A stretch of DNA of 37,319 nucleotides from Rhodospirillales bacterium (lineage in GTDB: Bacteria > Pseudomonadota > Alphaproteobacteria > Acetobacterales > Acetobacteraceae), in contig JANYDF010000124.1 of assembly GCA_025359905.1 (NCBI GenBank), positions 1 to 37,319 on the forward strand, written 5' to 3'. The notes beneath the pieces were generated by a model, which did not search any database, had not been told where the DNA came from, and worked only from the letters and a program-made list of their open reading frames with translations. Positions within the stretch are counted from its first letter, which is position 1, and each line of letters opens with the position of its first letter. The position numbers were made by a program, and so were the translations under genes. Below, piece after piece: positions 33,411-37,319 of the stretch.

Positions 33411-34531
33411 CGCCGGATGATTTAACGCCGGGTGATTTAACGCCGGATGATTTAACGCTGGCGCCTGCGGTTCTGGACACGCCGTTCGATTTCCTGGCGG
33501 CGCTGGCGGCCAACCCCACCGCGCACGGGTTTTACCAAACCATGCGGCGGCTGGAGGCGCTGTACGCCGGCCGGCCGCGCTTCGGCCACAGCATCCGCCC
33601 GTCGCAGGATGCGGTGCGTCTGGCGCAGGAAGCCTCGGCGATTTTCGCCCCCTCGCTGCTGGCCGGATTCGAGCCGGAGCAGGACGGCCGCGCGCCGCGT
33701 TTGCTGGTGCATTTCTTCGGGCTGTTCGGCGCCGATGGCCCGCTGCCGCTGCATCTGACCGACTACGCCCGCGACCGGCGGCGCAACGCGCGCGACCCGT
33801 CGTTTCAGCGGTTCGCCGACATCTTCCATCACCGGGCGCTGTCGCTGTTCTACCGCGCCTGGGCCGATGTGCGGCCCACCATCAGCTACGACCGCCCGGC
33901 GGACGACCGCTTCGGCGTCTATACCGGCGCACTGGCCGGGCTGGGCATGGACAGCCTGCGCGACCGCGACGCGATGCCGCATCTGTCCAAGCTGCATTTC
34001 GCCGGGCGCCTGGCCAACCAGACGCGCAACGCCGAAGGTTTGAGTGCGATCCTGTCGGCGTTCTTCACCATGCCGGTGCGCATCGAAACCTTCGTCGGCA
34101 CCTGGCTGGCGCTGTCGGCCAACGACCGCTCGGCCTTGGGCAGCGACCCGCGCAACGGCACGCTGGGGCGCAACGTGCTGCTCGGCGGGCGGGTGTGGAC
34201 GCGCACCAACAAGTTCCGCATCGTGTTCGGCCCGCTGCCGCTGGCGGATTATCTGCGGCTGCTGCCGGGCGGGCTGAGTTTCCACCGGCTGATCCCCATC
34301 GTGCGCAACTACGCGGGCGACACGCTGCTGTGGGACGTCAACATCGTGCTCAGGCGCGACGAGGTGCCCGCTGCCGTGCTGGGCAAGCAGGGCCGCCTGG
34401 GCTGGACCACCTGGCTCGGCCAGCGCCGCAAACTGGACGACGCCGCCGAACTGTATCTCGACGCCAGCGCCGACAGCATGGCGCAGCGCATCGATTCCGC
34501 TTCACCCTCCTCCGCAAAGGCCGCCGCATGA
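33374..34531 (+). CDS. tssG: T6SS baseplate protein TssG
   Basis: The 385-residue product is the small wedge partner of TssF. Visible family motifs: FLAALAANPTAHGFYQTMRRLEAL, RPSQDAVRLAQEAS, LLVHFFGLFGADGPLPLHLT, HHRALSLFYRAWA, TYD-like TISYDR, and GNVLLGGRVW-like GRNVLLGGRVWTRTNKFRI. The first ~30 residues are an unusual repeated D-L-T-P segment encoded by the minisatellite at 33404-33463 and are not part of the family core. The ATG at 33374 has GGGAGG about 7 bases upstream. The stop overlaps the clpV start (ATGA). Confidence 0.96.
   Translation: MAHADRPAPNDLAPDDLTPGDLTPDDLTLAPAVLDTPFDFLAALAANPTAHGFYQTMRRLEALYAGRPRFGHSIRPSQDAVRLAQEASAIFAPSLLAGFEPEQDGRAPRLLVHFFGLFGADGPLPLHLTDYARDRRRNARDPSFQRFADIFHHRALSLFYRAWADVRPTISYDRPADDRFGVYTGALAGLGMDSLRDRDAMPHLSKLHFAGRLANQTRNAEGLSAILSAFFTMPVRIETFVGTWLALSANDRSALGSDPRNGTLGRNVLLGGRVWTRTNKFRIVFGPLPLADYLRLLPGGLSFHRLIPIVRNYAGDTLLWDVNIVLRRDEVPAAVLGKQGRLGWTTWLGQRRKLDDAAELYLDASADSMAQRIDSASPSSAKAAA
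33404..33463 (+). repeat. 15-bp minisatellite spanning the tssF stop / tssG 5' end
   Basis: There are four head-to-tail copies of GATTTAACGCCGGAT (first: AG for AA; second ends GGT; fourth ends CTGGCG). The first copy contains the tssF stop TAG. In the tssG frame the array encodes DLAPD, DLTPG, DLTPD, DLTLA. The unit is five codons, so copy-number change keeps tssG in frame. It is AT-richer than the surroundings. Confidence 0.92.
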
Positions 34532-37206
34532 GTTCGATCAGCCGTTCCCGCTTGTTCGGTAAGCTCAACCCGCTGGCTTACAAAGCCGTGGAGGGCGCCA
34601 CGGTGTTCTGCAAACTGCGGGGCAATCCGTATGTGGAATTCGTCCACTGGATTCAGCAAATCCTGACCACGCAGGATTCCGACCTGCACCGCATCGCCCG
34701 GCATTTCGAACTCGATGCCTCCAAGCTGGCGGGCGACATGACGGCAGCCCTCGACCGGCTGCCGCGCGGGGCGACGGCGATTTCGGATTTCTCCCCCAAT
34801 ATTGAAGAATCCATCGAGCGCGCCTGGGTGTTCTCCACGCTGATGTTCGGCGAAGCGCAGGTCCGCACCGGGCACATCGTCTACGGCGCGCTGGCCACCA
34901 CCAATCTGCGCAATGCGCTGTACGCGATCAGCCGCCAGTTCGAGAAGGTGAAGGCCGAGGCGCTGGGCGACAACTTCGCCAAGATCGTCGGCGGCTCGCC
35001 GGAAGATGCGCTGGGCGCGGCGGATGGCTCGGGGGCCGCCGGGGCGGCGCCGGGCGATGCCTCGGGGGCGATGGCCCCGGCGGCGATGGGCAAGCAGGAA
35101 GCGCTGGCCAAGTTCTCGGTGGACCTCACCGAACGGGCGCGCAAGGGCGAGATCGACCCGATTGTCGGGCGCGATCAGGAAATCCGCCAGGTGGTCGACG
35201 TGCTGATGCGCCGCCGCCAGAACAACCCGATTCTGACCGGCGAGGCGGGCGTTGGCAAAACTGCCGTGGTGGAAGGCTTCGCGCTGCGCATCGTGGCGGG
35301 CGACGTGCCGCCCGCGCTGAAGGATGTCAGCCTGCGCACGCTGGACGTCGGCTTGCTGCAAGCGGGCGCCAGCATGAAAGGCGAATTCGAGAACCGGCTG
35401 CGTCAGGTGATCGAGGAAGTGCAGTCCTCGCCCAAGCCGATCATCCTGTTCATCGACGAGGCGCATACGCTGATCGGTGCGGGCGGCGCGGCCGGTACCG
35501 GCGATGCCGCCAATCTGCTGAAACCGGCACTGGCGCGCGGCACGCTGCGCACCATCGCGGCGACCACCTTCGCCGAATACAAGAAATACTTCGAGAAAGA
35601 CCCGGCGCTGACCCGCCGCTTCCAGGTGGTGCAGGTCGATGAGCCGGACGAGCACAAAGCCATCCTGATGATGCGCGGCATCACCACGCCGCTGGAAAAG
35701 CACCATCGCGTGCAGATCCTCGACGAAGCCATCGAAGCCGCCGTGCGGCTGTCGCATCGCTACATCCCGGCGCGGCAATTGCCGGATAAATCGGTGAGTT
35801 TGCTCGACACCGCCGCCGCCCGCGTCGCGGTCAGCCAGCACGCGGTGCCTGCGGCGGTGGACGATTGCCGCCGCCGCATCCAGGCGCTGGAAACCGAGCG
35901 CGACATCATCGCCCGCGAAACCGCCATCGGCATCGACGCCGCCGCGCGCGATGCCTCCGTCACCGAAGCGCTGGCCCGCGAGCATGAACGGCTCGGCGGG
36001 CTGGAAGCGCGCTGGATGTCGGAAAAGGCGCTGGTCGACAAAGTGCTCGATCTGCGCGGCAAACTGCGCGAGAGCGCCACGCCCACCGAAGGCGCCGCCC
36101 CGGCGGCGCCGATCGACCGCGCCGCCGTGCTGGCCGAACTGAAAGCCCTGCAAACCGAGCTTTCGGCGCATCAGGGCGAGACGCCGCTGATCCTGCCCAG
36201 TGTCGATGAGCAGGCGGTGGCCGCCGTGGTGGAGGATTGGACCGGCATTCCGGTCGGCCGCATGGTGAAGAACGAAGTCCAGGCGGTGCTCGATCTGGCG
36301 AAAACCCTCGGCAAGCGCGTGGTCGGGCAGGATCACGGGCTGGAGATCATCGCCAAGCGGGTGCAGACCGCGCGCGCCGGGCTGGACAATCCGTCCAAGC
36401 CGATTGGCGTGTTCATGCTGTGCGGCCCGTCCGGCGTCGGCAAAACCGAGACCGCGCTGGCGCTGGCGGAATCGCTGTATGGCGGCGAGCAGAACCTGAT
36501 CACCATCAACATGAGCGAATTCCAGGAAGCCCATACGGTTTCCACGCTGAAAGGCGCACCGCCCGGCTATGTCGGCTACGGCGAAGGCGGGGTGCTCACC
36601 GAGGCGGTGCGCCGCAAGCCGTATTCGGTGGTGCTGCTCGACGAGGTGGAGAAGGCGCACAGCGATGTGCACGAAATCTTCTTCCAGGTGTTCGACAAGG
36701 GCATCATGGAAGACGGCGAAGGCCGCCTGATCGATTTCAAGAACACGCTGATCATCCTGACCAGCAACGCGGGCACCGATCTGGTGATGTCGCTGTGCCG
36801 CGACCCCGAGTTGATCCCCGAGCCCGAGGAAGTCGCCAAGGCGCTGCGCGAACCGTTGCTGAAAGTGTTCCCGCCCGCGCTGCTCGGCCGCTTGATCGTG
36901 ATCCCGTATTACCCGCTCAGCGACAGCGTGCTGCGCGGCATCATCCGCCTGCAACTCGGCCGCATCGCCAGCCGGGTGGCCGAGCGGCAGAAGGTGCCGT
37001 TCACCTACACCGACGCGGTGGTGGAACTGATCGGCAGCCGCTGCACCGAGCCGGAAAGCGGCGGGCGCATGATCGACGCCATCCTGACCAACTCGATGCT
37101 GCCCGCGATCAGTGCGGCGTTCCTGCAACGCATGCTGGAAGGCAAGCCGGTCGAGGCGGTGAAGGTGGACGTGGCGGACGGCGATTTCGCGTATGCGTTC
37201 GAGTAG
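34528..37206 (+). CDS. clpV: T6SS sheath-recycling AAA+ ATPase ClpV (TssH)
   Basis: ClpV disassembles contracted TssBC sheaths in the cytoplasm. The 892-residue protein begins with a Clp-N-type domain (~1-160), an Ala/Gly linker (~160-195), then AAA1 with Walker A GEAGVGKT (238-245) and Walker B ILFIDEAH (306-313). A coiled-coil M-domain follows (~420-560), then AAA2 with Walker A GPSGVGKT (633-640) and Walker B VVLLDE (701-706), and a C-terminal D2-small domain. All nucleotide-binding residues are intact. The ATG overlaps the tssG stop (ATGA); AAAGG precedes it. The protein ends ...GDFAYAFE; this last coding stretch is repeated twice more downstream (see repeats). In Pseudomonas H1 the next gene would be vgrG; none is seen before the window ends. 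Confidence 0.97.
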   Translation: MSSISRSRLFGKLNPLAYKAVEGATVFCKLRGNPYVEFVHWIQQILTTQDSDLHRIARHFELDASKLAGDMTAALDRLPRGATAISDFSPNIEESIERAWVFSTLMFGEAQVRTGHIVYGALATTNLRNALYAISRQFEKVKAEALGDNFAKIVGGSPEDALGAADGSGAAGAAPGDASGAMAPAAMGKQEALAKFSVDLTERARKGEIDPIVGRDQEIRQVVDVLMRRRQNNPILTGEAGVGKTAVVEGFALRIVAGDVPPALKDVSLRTLDVGLLQAGASMKGEFENRLRQVIEEVQSSPKPIILFIDEAHTLIGAGGAAGTGDAANLLKPALARGTLRTIAATTFAEYKKYFEKDPALTRRFQVVQVDEPDEHKAILMMRGITTPLEKHHRVQILDEAIEAAVRLSHRYIPARQLPDKSVSLLDTAAARVAVSQHAVPAAVDDCRRRIQALETERDIIARETAIGIDAAARDASVTEALAREHERLGGLEARWMSEKALVDKVLDLRGKLRESATPTEGAAPAAPIDRAAVLAELKALQTELSAHQGETPLILPSVDEQAVAAVVEDWTGIPVGRMVKNEVQAVLDLAKTLGKRVVGQDHGLEIIAKRVQTARAGLDNPSKPIGVFMLCGPSGVGKTETALALAESLYGGEQNLITINMSEFQEAHTVSTLKGAPPGYVGYGEGGVLTEAVRRKPYSVVLLDEVEKAHSDVHEIFFQVFDKGIMEDGEGRLIDFKNTLIILTSNAGTDLVMSLCRDPELIPEPEEVAKALREPLLKVFPPALLGRLIVIPYYPLSDSVLRGIIRLQLGRIASRVAERQKVPFTYTDAVVELIGSRCTEPESGGRMIDAILTNSMLPAISAAFLQRMLEGKPVEAVKVDVADGDFAYAFE

Positions 37207-37239
37207 CGACGGCGATTTCGCCTACGCGTTCGAGTAGCG
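37177..37239 (+). repeat. Tandem duplication of the clpV 3' end
   Basis: The 32-bp segment at 37177-37208, coding for the last clpV residues DGDFAYAFE and the stop, is repeated at 37208-37239 with two differences. Both differences are silent third-position changes (GCG to GCC, TAT to TAC). The second copy is out of frame with clpV and lies after its stop. Confidence 0.93.
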
Positions 37240-37312
37240 CCAGGCCGCGCGGGCGATGCCCCATCGCCCGCGCGGTCTGGCGCTACTCGAACGCATACGC
37301 GAAATCGCCGTC
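37208..37312. repeat. Large palindrome downstream of clpV
   Basis: Inverted arms of 51 bp (37208-37258 and 37262-37312) surround a 3-nt loop CCC. The inner 28 bp pair fully apart from one G-T position; the outer part has two mismatches. As RNA it would form a very stable hairpin and could stop transcription from both sides, although no T-tract follows. Confidence 0.92.
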
Positions 37313-37319
37313 CGCCACG
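37281..37319 (-). repeat. Inverted exact copy of the clpV 3' end at the window edge
   Basis: These 39 bases are the perfect reverse complement of 37170-37208. Read on the minus strand from 37318 they encode [11 protein letters not shown] and TAG, the same codons as clpV. It is either the 3' end of a convergent clpV copy continuing past the window, a short inverted duplication, or an assembly fold-back. Confidence 0.9.

Noticed and set aside
34309-37128. 939-codon minus-strand frame opposite clpV
   Set aside because: It is antisense to intact AAA+ motifs and shows His/Arg/Gln-rich shadow composition.

Overview
The window is a GC-rich (my estimate is close to 70%, not counted) alphaproteobacterial locus, most likely Rhodospirillales and plausibly Acetobacteraceae. 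That guess rests on codon use, Ala/Pro-rich linkers, the imp-type type VI secretion (T6SS) gene order, and the C-terminal motifs of the giant exoprotein. No rRNA, tRNA, CRISPR array, transposase or integrase is visible.

Layout. (1) 2-2996: a T6SS flank. It holds the 3' end of an Ala/Pro-rich DUF4384-like protein, a convergent membrane-anchored putative zinc metallopeptidase (minus strand), and tagF. (2) 3114-24526: a type Vb (two-partner) secretion block, all on the plus strand. It holds an Omp85/TpsB transporter, a single 5490-residue TpsA exoprotein built from nine ~1.4-kb repeats, and a 1040-residue TPR-CHAT lipoprotein whose start lies 2 nt after the tpsA stop. (3) 24510-25815 (minus): two paralogous secreted OmpA-like peptidoglycan-binding proteins. 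(4) 26184-37206 (plus): the T6SS sheath/baseplate operon tssA-tssB-tssC-hcp-tagJ-tssE-tssF-tssG-tssH(clpV), from tssB on in the same order as the Pseudomonas aeruginosa H1 cluster. (5) 37170-37319: the 3' end of clpV is repeated in tandem and then again in inverted orientation, forming a large palindrome at the window edge.

How the parts may work together. The T6SS genes encode the contractile tail: sheath TssBC, tube Hcp, sheath cap TssA, baseplate TssEFG, recycling ATPase ClpV, accessory TagJ and repressor TagF. TssJ, TssK, TssL, TssM, VgrG and PAAR are not in the window. The two-partner block between tagF and the tail operon would export a very large surface fibre. Every repeat unit of that fibre but the first carries one CPxC cysteine pair, and the protein ends in a further cysteine pair. 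The tightly coupled lipoprotein has the CHAT His and Cys catalytic residues, so it is a candidate surface protease or processing factor for the fibre. That role is inferred from gene order, family knowledge and analogy.

Limits: all homology calls are by eye. No alignment, identity value, signal-peptide score or promoter score was computed.
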